A stretch of DNA of 64,000 nucleotides, taken from contig CM065393.1 of the NCBI GenBank assembly GCA_033060915.1, positions 7,072,501 through 7,136,500 of the forward strand. Direction: 5' to 3'. The notes beneath the pieces were generated by a model that worked only from the letters and a program-made list of their open reading frames with translations, did not search any database and had not been told where the DNA came from. A program made the translations under genes and the position numbers. This document shows, in pieces, positions 33,094-45,072 of this stretch. Positions within the stretch are counted from its first letter, which is position 1. Every line of letters starts with the position of its first letter. The DNA is from Euryodendron excelsum (taxonomy: Eukaryota > Streptophyta > Magnoliopsida > Ericales > Pentaphylacaceae).

Positions 33094-33410
33094 AGCGTCA
33101 GGACGACTGAAAATAGCATCCTGACGCTATTGTAAATTGCTTGGCCTTAATACCTCTGATCATCAGGAAGGTGAAATGGATCGTCCTAACACTAACCTTT
33201 TTCTTCTGGGCTTCATTCCTTATGAGTGTCAGGACGGTTGAATGTAGCATTTTGACGCTATGCCATTTTGGGGTCAAACAAGCTCTCTGATCGTTAGGAT
33301 AGTAGTCAGGAGCGTCTAAACGCTAGGCTATTCTCTTTGGCTATGAACTCTCTGAGCGTCAAGAGGCTAAAATCCTTCGTCATGACGCTAATATATTTTG
33401 ACACACTTTC
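33094..33410. repeat. array of five degenerate hairpins (about 65-bp spacing)
   Basis: Units near 33094, 33158, 33225, 33290 and 33352. The first pairs AGCGTCAGGACG with CATCCTGACGCT (11 of 12 bases) over an 11-nt loop. The others keep the GCGTCAxGA / TxxTGACGCT pattern with changes. Confidence 0.6.
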
Positions 33411-35431
33411 CATTTATGCCCCTTCCTTGGCCTTCTTAGCTAGATAACCTACAAAAAGTAACAAAACCTAGCAACATGAAAATATTATGTGAAAAGAGCT
33501 TATTTATAAGGAACTTAACATTAACAAAGCCCAAAATCAAGGGCTTAGATTACAATTTTAAAGTGTAATCACAACCCCTAAATTAAACTTTGCTAGTCTC
33601 TGGCAAAATACTTCAACTAAAGTAACAAAATATAGTCTCCACTTTTGAGGGAATCCTTGCATTTAGCCTGTGCAACAAGCCTTTGAACCCCTAGTGGACG
33701 AGTGGTGTCTCGTGAGAGTTTTCAATGACGACACCCACAAATGTCGAGCCATGATTATCAATCAAGAACTTAAGATAGTATTAGAGAAATGCATGGATAT
33801 AGATTACCACACTCTTAATACTTCACCTCTAATCACAGTGTAAGTAATAGTATGTTAACGAAAGCATTAACGTAAGGTTCAATGTGTGTATGTGTGCGAA
33901 ACCATGCAATGAGTTCCAATTGAGCTCACTTACACAAACGCACCCTTAGAGCTCTGATCCAAGTACTTACCGGACATATACTTAAAAGCAAAATCGTCAC
34001 AAGGTTCCTCTCATCGGAATGCTCCAGGATAGAGTAAATGTAACAAACATGCAAAAGAGCAATTCACAATAGCACAAAACAAATTAAATATAAGTGTATC
34101 AACATTGGCATGACTTCATGAAGGAATGTTCATATCTCTAACATTAGTATTCATAATCAACAAGGACTGTCTTGCATTCAATTGAGATCTCAATGAAAAC
34201 CGTGTCAAGGATCAGTTAGGGCTTTCTAAAGGTTAGCTAATGAAGGTTAAAAAGAGACGCAAGCAATGAGAAAAGAATGTATACCGAGAACATCATAAAT
34301 GTGATCAAGGCTTTTTTCCTTAATTCCCCAAATTTTACTTTTATGTTCACACATCTTTGTCTTCATTAAGATTACAACTCCACCTTCAAATCACCCCATA
34401 ACCTTTTCATATGTTTCACACCCTTTTTTTTTTCTTTCTTCTTCTTTCTTTTAGTTGTTCTAAGTAGAAGGATATGACCATGTTTTTTAAAAATTTCTCT
34501 ATGTTTTCAGCAAAAGCACCATGACCTAGCCCCTATATTTCCAAGGGCTCCTTTATCCTTGCAATGTGCACCCTTCCCAAACCATTTCAACACTTAACCA
34601 CGCCTTAAGTAAGATCACACATAAAAGCAAAGGCAAAGGTAATATAGTTATCAAAGGGAATGAAAAATGTCAAAACTCTGAGGCTCAAATAAAGAAACAA
34701 GGCCTAACATCACGTCCTCAACAACCATGGGCTAGGCCTCAAATGAACACAATTGTCAAAGATAATAGCAATTGTCAAGCATACAAACCAAATTCAAATG
34801 CAATGAAGTCATTGAATATGAACTGAACCAAAAATTCCTTCTTGAGTGAGCGTAATTTTCTTTTCCACAAAGGGTATAGGGCTCTAAAACTCACTAGGCA
34901 TAGATCACCACTCATCTTAGGACATGGATGTACAAGATAACATAATGAGATTATAAAGCATAATTCGTGTTCAAAAACTGTACTCCCCTTGACAGAAATG
35001 CAATCATGATAACACATTGCAACATATCTAGACCATAACATAAAATGCTCATCGTGTCATAACTACACCTCATGCATCAATCTAATCATCCTAAAGTTGA
35101 TGATTGATTCTCATGATCAAGTCATGGGTTCTCATATGGATATCCAGACAGCCACCATGCAAAAGAGATGACATATGTGGTTCAAGCACAATGGAAGCTG
35201 AAAATAAAGCAATAGTAGAATGGGTACGTACCACGTGATACTTTCAACCTCTACCAAAATTTTTACCTCTTTCCTTGGAAGCTGGGATATACTGTTGAGA
35301 TAACTCACCATGCAAAAGAGGGTTGACAATAAAAAAGTAATCATAATATATATGTATATATATAATCAAACCCAAACAAAGCCAAAAAAGATTATCCAAA
35401 ATAGAGTTGGGGGGATTTCAACAGATGATGG

Positions 35432-35472
35432 TTGCAGATCCCATGACCAAAGCATTGACATGGGATCTGCAA
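35432..35472. repeat. perfect 14-bp inverted repeat
   Basis: TTGCAGATCCCATG (35432-35445) and CATGGGATCTGCAA (35459-35472) flank a 13-nt loop. Confidence 0.85.
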
Positions 35473-35589
35473 TTATCGTGTTTGAAGAAAACTCTTTGTG
35501 CTTCTACAAACTTAAGTTGTTTCTCTCTCACACTCTCTATGTATAGGACTCTCTATATATAGGATCCTCTAACTTATGCAGGAGTGAAC

Positions 35590-36840
35590 ATCTTCTCCAG
35601 TTTCTCGAGCTTTGTCCTTCAAAAGCTCCGTTTTTCAAAATCTTGGGTTTTCAAGCTTTCGCCTCAAAAAGCAGAACTTTCAAAATTTTGGATTTTCTAG
35701 CTTTCAGAAAGCTTGGCTTTCCAAAATTTTTGGGTTTTCTGAGCTTTCTCCTTCAAAAGCTCCATTTTCAAAACATATTCTCGAGTTTCTTAAGCTTTTT
35801 CCTTCAAAAGTTTCATTTTAAAAAATCTCAAGTTTTCTAGCTTTTGCCTCAAAAAGCCTAGCTTTCTGAAATTTTTGGGTTTCTCAAGCTTTCTTCTTCA
35901 AAAGCTCAATTTTTCAAAATATCTTCTCAGGTTTCTCAAGCTTTTTCCTTCAAAAGCTCATTTTTTTTTAAAATCTTGGGTTTTCTAGTTTTTGCCTCAA
36001 AAAGTCTAACTTTCAAAGATTCAATTTTTCAAGCTTTTATCTCAAAAAGCCCTGTTTAAAAAAAAAACAAAAAAACTTTTGGCTTTCCCAGCTTTCTCTG
36101 AAAAAACAGATTGGGTTTTAGAGCTTCTTCTAAAAAAGCGGATTGGGTATCCGAGCCTTCTCTAAAAAATATATATAAATAACAAAAAAAAAAAAGATTG
36201 GATTTCAGTGATTCCTCCAAAAAAACATAATGGGTTTCAGAGTTTCCTCCGGAAAAGCATATAAGGTTTCACAGCTTCCCCCGAAAAAGCAGTTTGGATT
36301 TTCGAGCTTCCTCCAAAAAAAAAAAAAAACAAATTGGGCTTTAGAGCTTCCTTCAAAAAAGCAGATTGGGTTTTCAAGCTTCCTTCGAAAAAGTAGATTA
36401 GGTTTCAGAGCTTCCTCCTAAAAAGTAGATTAGGTTTTCGAGCTTCCTTCGAAAAAGTATATCGACTTTTCAAGCTTCCACCGAAAAAGCAGATTGGGTT
36501 TTCAAACTTCCTCTAAAAAAGCAAATTGGGTTTCTAAGCTTCCTCTGAAAAAGCAGATTGGGTTTTCGAGCTTCTACCAAAAAAACAGATTGGGTTTACA
36601 AGCTTCCTCCGAAAAATCAGATCGGGTTTCTGAGCTTCCTTCAAAAAAGCAGATTAGGTTTCCAAGCTTCCTCCGAAAAAGCAGATTAAGTTTTAGAGCT
36701 TCCTTCAAAAAAGCAGATTGAGTTTTTAAGCATCTTCCGAAAAAGCAAATTGGGTTTCAGAGCTTCGTTCGAAAAAGCAAATTGAATTTTTGAGCTTCCT
36801 TCGAAAAAGTAGATTAATTTCCGAGCTTTTTCTTCAAAAG
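35590..36840 (+). repeat. satellite-like tandem array in 3' untranslated region of Ogre/Tat-like element
   Basis: From about 36200 to 36840 the unit is 31-32 bp: AGATTGGGTTTTCGAGCTT followed by CCTCCGAAAAAGC, repeated about twenty times with point changes and a small length wobble. From 35590 to 36060 a related, longer unit of about 45-50 bp is seen (TTTTCTAGCTTT, CCTCAAAAAGC). It lies shortly before the polypurine tract. Tat/Ogre elements are known for variable tandem repeats in this region that can seed satellites. Confidence 0.85.
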
Positions 36841-36855
36841 CAAATATCAACCTTG

Positions 36856-37030
36856 AACCTCCCTAGAGGAGCAATATTCCGCGAGATGGAACATTAGTTT
36901 AAGAAGAATCTGTTTTCAAAAATCTATTTTAACCTCCCCAGAGGATGCACCCTTCCGCCAAATGGAACGTTAGTGTCCAAATATCAGCTCTAAACCTTCT
37001 TAGAGGAATATCATTCCACCAAACGGAATG
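36856..37030 (+). repeat. three degenerate repeats with TTCCGCxAAATGGAAC core
   Basis: AACCTCCCTAGAGG-type starts at 36856, 36931 and 36993, each followed by ATTCCGCGAGATGGAAC-like sequence, which can form a small hairpin. Spacing is 75 and 62 bp. Confidence 0.6.
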
Positions 37031-37146
37031 TCGGGTTCGAAATAACTTACACTCCAAAATTCTTCAACTCCGGTCCCTCCGATTGCCTCTCAGTCAACAT
37101 GGGATCCTTCCTTTTTTTTATTTTCTGCCTTTGACAAGTAAAGATA

Positions 37147-37162
37147 GAAAAAGAGAGGCAGC
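37147..37162 (+). promoter_or_regulatory. polypurine tract
   Basis: GAAAAAGAGAGGCAGC directly before the LTR start TATAAGCACCCC. It matches the tract at 5879-5895, and the 60 bp upstream (GTCCCTCCGA, GTCAACATG) are also alike. Confidence 0.82.
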
Positions 37163-38150
37163 TATAAGCACCCCATTTTTGTCCACTTGACAATTTCCAG
37201 CTTGACTGAACTCCCTTTTAAAAAAAACCCCACAGGAATATCCAAGCCCAAATCAAATTTCAAACCCCTATCTAATTAGTCAACTACTTTTCGAGCCTCC
37301 TAGGCCCAACAGAGGCCTAATAACCAAACATGTCCCTTGGGCCTCTAGTTACGTCTTGAGAAAGTTCAAAATCACTTAGGACGGTAAGTTCACCTTTCTA
37401 AAGTGATCCTAAATAGTTAGGCGTACTCAACATGCCATCCTGTCTAATTTCGGTCCCATTTTGGTTAACTTCAATTAAAATGACCATTTTGCCCCTTCAT
37501 TCCCTAGCACAATACGAAGCCCATCAGATAGCGAAAAACTCTTCCAAGACCATCATCAAATAGTCCGACATGCTTAATATGCCACTCCAATCCATTCTGA
37601 TCATTTTCAACCAATCCCTATCGAAATGACTGTTTTACCCTTGGTGACCTAAACGCGCCATGAAACTACACCGGCCCGGGGTATTAAACGCTGGGTCTCA
37701 GCATACACCCATATTTAACCCAAGGTGGACCTCACAACTCCAAAAACTCCTGACTCAACGAAAGTCCCCTGGAGCATCTCACAGACGCTCTGTCAAGATT
37801 GTCTTTTTCTCCAATTCCCTGATTATAATGCACCATCAAATGACTTGAGAAATGCGCAAATCAAGAAATTCCTGAAAGTATTTTTAGTATACTTTCATCG
37901 GTATGGTCCGATTGAAGAGATTGCTTCCCGAAGGCCTCGATCATGTTGTAAGCACCCCATTTTTTACCGCTCGGCAGTCTACACTCCATCCAGACTTGTA
38001 TTCAAGTCAATATGGATGTATTCCAATCGAAATCAACTCTCTAAGTCTAATCCCGTCAATTCATCGCTTCGCGGTCCCCACCGAGCCCAAAGAGAAGCAA
38101 AATGACCAAAATGCCCTTAGGGGGCATTATCCTTTCCATATTCTAAATTA

Positions 38151-38420
38151 GGCACGTCTTTCCGAAGACCATAAGACCCCTTTCCAAGTCCAATCCCTCT
38201 CTCGAGATAGTTTATTTCTCGAGACGGTAAATCTACTCCAATTAGGCACGCCTTTTCGAAGACAATAAGACCCCCTTTCCAATTCCAATCCCTCTCTCGA
38301 GACAGTTTATTCCTCGAGAAAGTAAATCTACTTTGATTAGGTATGTCTTTCCGAAGACGATAAGACCCCTTTCCAATTCTAATCCCTCTCTTGAAACAGT
38401 TTATTCCTCGAGACGGTCTG
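38151..38420 (+). repeat. 94-bp tandem array in solo LTR
   Basis: Units begin GGCACG(T/C)CTTTCCGAAGAC at 38151, 38245 and about 38339, each with CTCTCTCGAGA and TTTATTCCTCGAGA words. It is the reverse-oriented relative of the 81-bp array at 16844-17345, with an added segment. Confidence 0.8.
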
Positions 38421-39662
38421 GCGCATTTTTCAAAGAAAATCTCTTCAGATTAGGTAGTCTCTGGAATGATCGCGAACCGTAAGAGTAGCGGAAATACTCA
38501 CAAACATCACAACTGTCAAAGTAGTGAAAATACTCGTAAACAGGTCGATATAGGGAATTGCCAACAAACCCCTGTATCACACGACCGCTGTTAGAGTGGC
38601 GGAAACACTCAAAACCCAAGTCAACACCAGTGCCTGCTAGCCCACTTCGATGAAAAATGACCAAACTACCCCAAGGGCCATTTTTCAGCACGTTTCTTGA
38701 GAACACATTTGAGTCTTCAGAACGGTAAGTCCAACCTTCCAAGATTGTCTTAAAATCAATCTGGCATGATTAGGTGCCTTCTAGTCAATTTTGGGTCAAT
38801 TCTGAGACTTTTCGGTCAAGATGACCATTTCGCCCCTAGGCATCTAAATGCCTCGGGGACCACACCGGCTCTGAGTATCAAAGTGGTAACCTCCCGAGAA
38901 TGCTTCCTATAGTATTCTTAGCCTTCATCTATCTTTTCGAATCATTCCGAGTCAATTCCGATAAACCCATTGCAAAATGACTGTTTTGCCCCTAGTGGGC
39001 CGATCGCCTTTTTCTAGCCACACTGGCTATGGGTATCAAACCGGTAACCTCCTGAGATTGCTTCTTATAGTATTCTCAACCTTGTTCTACCTTCCCGGAT
39101 CATTCTAAGTCAATTCCAGCAAACCCGGTACAAAATGACCGTTTTGCCCATAGGGGGCCGGTTGCCTTTTCCGACCATACCGGCTCTAGGTATCAAACCA
39201 GCAACCTTTGGAAACATTCTCAATAATGTTTCCAAATCTCGAGTCTTCTTCCGAGACAGTTCGAGTCTGTCCCGTCAGCTTCCCGATCCGATTGATTGTT
39301 TCGCCCCTAACGGCTCGGTCAATCCTTCCAACGCATATTATTCTCATTTCTCAAGTCAAATACCTCCGGGACACTATTTTAAGTGTTCCTACCCTTTTTT
39401 TGGCCTTCTAGGTCATTCTCGGTTCTCAAACTCCTTCCTGAACTTTTCGAAGTCACTCCTAGTGAAGCCAGGCTAAAAATTGCATGGTAGTCGCTAATAC
39501 AGGTGCCCAAATCTAGTCAAAGATACGTTGCTTGCCGACCTTAATAGTTTCCTAATTGGCTGGAGCCACTAGTAATGGCACCAAGACAATATTTGGCTTG
39601 GCGCCACTAGAAGCATTTTTGGCCTGGCGCCACTACAACAGGCGCTAGGTCTATCCTACCAC

Positions 39663-39670
39663 TATAAATA
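39663..39670 (+). promoter_or_regulatory. TATA box of solo LTR
   Basis: TATAAATA in CACTATAAATACAGAGCC. GGCGCC-type motifs lie at 39552-39650 just upstream. Confidence 0.7.
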
Positions 39671-40377
39671 CAGAGCCTTTTCTAGCATGAAATGGGTCCG
39701 CAAACTCAGTCTAAAAATCCTATATTTCGATATATAGAGCTCGCACACTCCCAAAAACCCTAGTTTCCCTAGGTTTTCCAAACCCTAGCCACCATACACA
39801 AACCCTAGCCTTATATACACTCATACACACCCCTACACACATATACACTAGCCTCTAACCCTCCATTGAAGACTTGAATTGCTGCAAGTACGACGATTTG
39901 AAAACCGAAGACGAGCCCTCAAAGATCAAGACTGAAGTGAAGCGAAGACCAAAGAAAAGCAAGGCGCGCAAAATAAACAAGGCACAAGGTAGGCTTTCGT
40001 TTTACATTGCTGCACTTCCCCCCTCTCTCTTCTCTCTCCTAACCCACTTGTTTTTCTCTATTTTAATCCCCTATCTCTTTCCCCCCCCCCCTTTCTTTGC
40101 ATGCTTGAAACAAGGGGACTCCCGGTCCATGTGTAGGATTAGACTATTGAAGGGTCACCGTGTCGGGGGCTTTCCTTTAGGCTAACCGGAGACCACGTGA
40201 GTTCGGCCTCCTTGATTATGTGGTGAAGCCTTAACCTTGTATCTTCACGACCCCAAACTTGCATTGTGCATATTATGATCTTGCATGTTCCAAAAATCGT
40301 TTTCAAAATTTGCATTAAACTTGCTTTCAAAATTGCATCAAAATTTCCTTTTCAAAACTTGTTTTTAAAATCACAAT

Positions 40378-40535
40378 CCTAGGGTGATTCTAGCCTTTTC
40401 ATGGCTAGGGTTGCTTTAGGAAAGTGTTACATTTAAAGTGACTTTTATGGTCCACATTTTCAAATCTTGTTGTTTTCAAAACCGCTTTCCTAAAGTGGAT
40501 CTAGCCCGCTTATGGTTAGAATTTCTTTAGGAAAG
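40378..40535 (+). other. conserved hairpin pair in LTR (copy 3)
   Basis: Hairpin 1 is 40378-40420 (CTAGCC paired with GGCTAG next to the loop). Hairpin 2 is 40485-40535 (CTTTCCTAAAG paired with CTTTAGGAAAG at the base). Confidence 0.6.
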
Positions 40536-42857
40536 TGCGATATTTTTATACCTTCTAAAAACTCTCTTTTCAAAAATCTCTTTCTAAAAATCTCTTTTTC
40601 AACATACTTTCCTAAAACTCTCCTTTCCAAAGTTATTTTCAAAAACTCCCTCCAAAAATCTATTTTTCAAAACTCCCTTTTTCAACTCCTCTCCAAAATA
40701 CTCTCCCCAAAATCCATTTTCTAAAAACGCTCCCTAAAAATCTTTTCAAAAACTCTCTCCAACAATCTTCTACCGAAAATCTTTTTAAAAACTCTTTTCC
40801 CAAAATCTACCTTCTAGAAACTCCCCTCTAGGATTTTCCTTCTAAAATCTTCGTTTCCAAAAACGCACTTTCCAAAAATCCCTTTTTTTGATGCCCAAGT
40901 CAAGCCTTAGAGCTAACAATTAGGAAACCCTAATTTTCTTTCCAAAAACATGGTTTTCAAACTTGCCTTAAAACCTAGGTTCCCAAAACCTCCTATTTTC
41001 TACGTCAAAACTATACACTTCCAAATCTAGGGTTTCTAGAAACTTCCTTTTCCAAATCCTTGTCAAATCTTAGCTTTCCTTTAGGAAACCAAGTCCAATC
41101 TTCCCATTTAAGAAAGTAGATACAATCTTCTGTTTTTGGAAACAAAATCAAACATTTCATCTTAGAAACAAAATCCAATCCCTTCCTAATCTAACTCTTT
41201 CTTAACTCAACTCCTTCCTAATCTTCTACTTTCCTAAATCTTTTGTTCCCAAAGCTTAAACATAAAAATCTTTCCCAAATTTTAAAATTCAACTTCCAAA
41301 TCTTCCAAATTTTCTTTCCCTCAACTTCAAATCTTTCCTAATTCAACTCCTTTCCTAATTCTATCCCTTTCCAAATCTTAACTTTCCAAATCTAAGTCTT
41401 TAAATCTTTCCTAAACTCAAACCTTTCCTAATCTCAAGGTTTTTCAAAACTCAAACTCCAAAACTTTCTAAATCTTGAACTTTCTAAATTTCAAATCTTT
41501 CCAAATTCAAAGCTTTCTAAATTCAAAATTTTCTTAAGTTAAATCTTTCGAAACCTAAATCTTTCTAAATTCTAAATTTTCCTAAAACCTCAAATCTTTC
41601 CAAATCTAAAACTTTCTAAACTCAAAACTTTCTTGTTCTCAAAACCTTTCCTATTTCAAACCCTTTCTTAAAATGAAACTCTCTTAATTCAAAACTTTCC
41701 TAAATTGAAACTTTCTAAATTCAAAACTTGCCAATTTCAAAACTTTCTTAAAATGAAATGTTTCCTACTTCAAAACTTTTCTAATTCGAAACTTTCCTAA
41801 AATGAAACCTTCCTAAAATGACACTTTCCTAATTCGGACCTTTCATAATTCGAATCCATCCTAAATCCGATCTTTCTCAATCTTCCAAGTTCAACACTCG
41901 AATCAAATCTTTTCTAAAATCTTTCCAAGTCAAATCCAGTCTTTCCTTTCTAAGTTTCTAAGTCTATGTTTCCTAAACCTCAATCTTTCCGAAACAAGCT
42001 CAAATCTTTCCTCCAAGTTCTATTTTTCCAAATCAAAGTCCAATCTTTCTAATTTCAAATTCCAATTTTCAATATTCTATTCTAAGTTCAAATCAAATCA
42101 TTCTTCAAATCAACTTTCTTCCAATCCAACCTTCTATTTTCAATCGGACTCTTGTCCGAACTACGACTAACCTGATTCCTCCAAAAGGATACGTAGGCAA
42201 CCCTCATGGGTGCGGTCACGACATTTTTCAAACTTCTATTTCCACAATCTTTTTCAAATTTTCAATTGTACAATCTTCTTTCAAATCTCCAATTCAACAA
42301 TCTTCTTCAAGTTTCCAATTCTATGTTTTATTTCCATTTTTCAATTCTAAAAATCTATTTTCAAATCTCAATTTTCAAATTCTAAAACTTTCTAATTTCA
42401 AATCTATATTTTCAAATCTTTTCTAAAATCAAATCAATTTCTTTTCAAAATCTAATTTCAAATCAAACCTTCTTCTTGCATTTGCATATCATGCATCATA
42501 TCTTTTTAAATATTATTTTTCAAAGTGGATAGGATTGAACATTAGTTAGTTGAAGACTCGCGTAGGTGAATCTAGGGTAGATTGACATGTAGGTACCGAA
42601 AGGGCGGAGTAGGGTGATGGCTTAGTGCGTCTTTCCTACACGTAACCAACCTTCGAACCTAGATCACTGATTTCAAAGACCAAAAACGGAGTTATTTTTC
42701 AAAAAGGGCTAAATATTTTTCAAAGGTTGCCAAACAACCTGTTTTCTTAAAAACCCTCTATTGAGAATATTTTCAAAAACCTTTTCCAAAACCCTAAGTG
42801 TAGTTTTCGGATTATGCTTAATTTTTAGGTGACCTAACTCACGTTAATCAAGTTAGG

Positions 42858-42867
42858 TGGCGACTCC
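42858..42867 (+). promoter_or_regulatory. PBS-like decamer inside LTR
   Basis: TGGCGACTCC, 152 bp before the LTR end, identical to the first ten bases of the tRNA-Arg primer site. Confidence 0.5.
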
Positions 42868-43457
42868 AAAGTTTTTCCAAAAGCCCTTTGTTCAAATCAA
42901 TTTTTCAATTCAAACCTAGACGCACTCATTCTTCTAGGAGGGTGAGTTCTAACGAGAGAGTATAGTATTTTTTCCACTTGTGTGTGTATTCCTCGAGTGC
43001 GAAAAATCTGGGTGCGACACATGTGGCACACAAACGGCTACTTTTGAACCCCCGCGGAACGTATCACAAACGCTCTGTAAAAATGTGTTTTTGTGCACAC
43101 TTTCCTAGACAATATCTCACACCTCTATACACCTTTCAAGCTTTTTGAAAACTCAAAAGTTCATGGGAAACCTTAGGAGAACACCATGAACACAATCGAT
43201 TTCTTCGAATCCTTCCCGGTTGGCACAATTATCGAGGTGAAGTTTAAACGAAGATTCTTGGCGACAGAGCGTATACGACATGCACCCAGATTTTGATCAG
43301 ATCGAATAAACTTTGCTTGCCTTCTAAGATTTAGCTAGTGCAGAGACTGCCACGTGACCTTTATTCTGTGGAACAGTACCGGCGCATGTAGCACTTGTGC
43401 CTGTGTAAATTTTACACAGGCACATGTAGGACATGCGCCAATGTCCAAAATTTTGCC

Positions 43458-43465
43458 TATAAATA
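43458..43465 (+). promoter_or_regulatory. TATA box of subfamily-2 LTR
   Basis: TATAAATA in GCCTATAAATACTGGCC. The minus-strand copy near 19192 has decayed to GATAAATAC. Confidence 0.6.
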
Positions 43466-44689
43466 CTGGCCTTCCCCTTTGCATATTCCAGAATAAAAAA
43501 TTGTAATGAAACTTTGCATAAACAGCTCCAGAAATCTGAAACCCTCTATTTATCTCTCCCTTCAAACATTTAGCTTGTATTCCATCTCACTCTAGCCCAT
43601 ACGCCTCACCTATATAGCTTTCAATGCCATAGAATACCTCATTCTAGCACCCTTTAAGCCTCTCTAAGGCTATTCAAGCTTAAGTCAAGGCCATCCATGG
43701 AAGTTTGAAAGTGTTTAAAGGTAAAAGGTAGTATTCATTTTACATTTTTGCAGTCCCCACTCCTCTCTTCTCCCTCCTAGCCTACTTAGGCTATTCTCTA
43801 TTTTAATCCCCATCTTCTACCCCCTTTTCTTGCATGCTTGAGACAATAAAGCTCCTAGTTCATGCCTAGACGAAAGCTAGTGGGAGCCACCGGGTAAGGG
43901 GATCTCTCACTAGCCTACTTTAAGATGATATGGCCTTAGAGCACCTTGATTATATGGTGTGACCCCCTAGCTTGTATGAATTCATAACCCGCTTTGCATA
44001 TGACTATCTTGTTCATGTTTTGAGTGCTTGGCTTTATTTTTATGTTTATAATCATGTTTTTCAAAATTAGCACTATCCCTATGTTCATGTCATTTTCTAA
44101 GTTGCTTATTCAAATGTTCTCTTAAAAGTGGTTCTAAGAGTTGGGCCCTTGAAGTTTAGGATGAGACCCTAGGTATTCGTGCCTTAGAAAAACTCCCCAC
44201 TAATTCCTAACTCACATTTTTGCATCCTTGCACTTCAACTTGCATAAAAATGGTTTTCAAATTTAGTGGTTGGAATGGGCCCATGGGACCCTCACTTGAG
44301 TGGTCTCCCTTTATATTGGCTATATGAATCCTAACTTGTTAGAATGTTTCCCTCTTTTAAGAATGGTTTTCAAAACCTTCTTCTTAAATTTCAAAAGTCA
44401 TTCTCTCCATCATTGCATTGGAAATGGTTTTTCAAAAGTTGTCATTATTATGGTGATTTTCAAAGTCCCTACTCTTTTCAAGATAAAATGTTATAATAGT
44501 CCTATGGAAACCTTCTTCGGAATGGTTTTCAAACATCAACCATATAAACCATATACCTAACTAGAGCTAATTTTCATGGAAATGATCTTCAAGAGGGTTG
44601 TCTACCAAAGTCTCTTGCATAACATGATTTTTTTTCCAAAACTCTTTTAAAAAATGTAAAAAACCACCTTTCTAAAATCTCTTTCCAAC

Positions 44690-45070
44690 CATAAGCTAAC
44701 CTAACCCTAGTTTAATCAACCCAAGCTTAACTTGACCCTAAGACAACCAAACCCTAGGTTAATCTAACCTTAACTAGTTAACCATAGGTCATCTAAACCC
44801 CTTTTCAAAACCATCCTTTAACCCTAGGTTAATCTAACCTTAATTAGTTAATCATAGGTCACCTCAACTCTAGGTTAACTTAACCTAAGTCAGTTAACCC
44901 TAGGTCACCTTAACTCTAGGTTAACCCAATCCAAGTTAGCTAATCCTAGGTCAATCCAACCCTAGTCCAATTTAACCCTAGTTGTCCAAACCCTAGGTCA
45001 ACCTAACCTTAGTTAGTTAACCTTAGGCCACTTTAACCCTAGGTTAACCAACCCCAAGTTGTTTAACCTT
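44690..45070. repeat. CCTAGGTTAA-rich degenerate tandem repeat
   Basis: Counterpart of 17680-18020 in reverse, with words CCCTAGGTTAA, CTAACCTTAA and AGTTAACC. The minus-strand solo LTR at 45073 inserted at its right edge. Confidence 0.6.
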
Positions 45071-45072
45071 AG

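Larger units (their letters stand above)
31662..35589. other. unassigned, hairpin-rich internal or intergenic sequence
   Basis: About 3.9 kb without a convincing coding frame. It contains a 10-bp perfect inverted repeat (32059-32090), a five-fold hairpin array (33094-33410) and a 14-bp perfect inverted repeat (35432-35472). The right part at least is probably the 3' internal region of the Ogre/Tat-like element whose polypurine tract is at 37147. I cannot fix where that element begins. Confidence 0.35.
37947..43019 (+). mobile_element. solo LTR, subfamily 1, 5073 bp
   Basis: Starts TGTAAGCACCCC and ends GGTGCGACA, with perfect CATGT duplications at 37942-37946 and 43020-43024. Removing it restores the host LTR sequence seen in reverse near 19645. 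It is the best reference copy of subfamily 1: 94-bp array, GGCGCC motifs, TATA box, leader, hairpin pair and PBS-like decamer are all present. Confidence 0.93.

Noticed and set aside
37725..38105. 126-codon plus-strand open frame
   Set aside because: It crosses the boundary of a solo LTR at 37947 and so joins unrelated sequences by chance.
39874..40185. 103-codon open frame with a Lys/Arg-rich start just after the LTR TATA box
   Set aside because: Lies in the leader; sibling copies do not keep the frame, and the later part is a pyrimidine run. The basic stretch is the purine-rich leader repeat.
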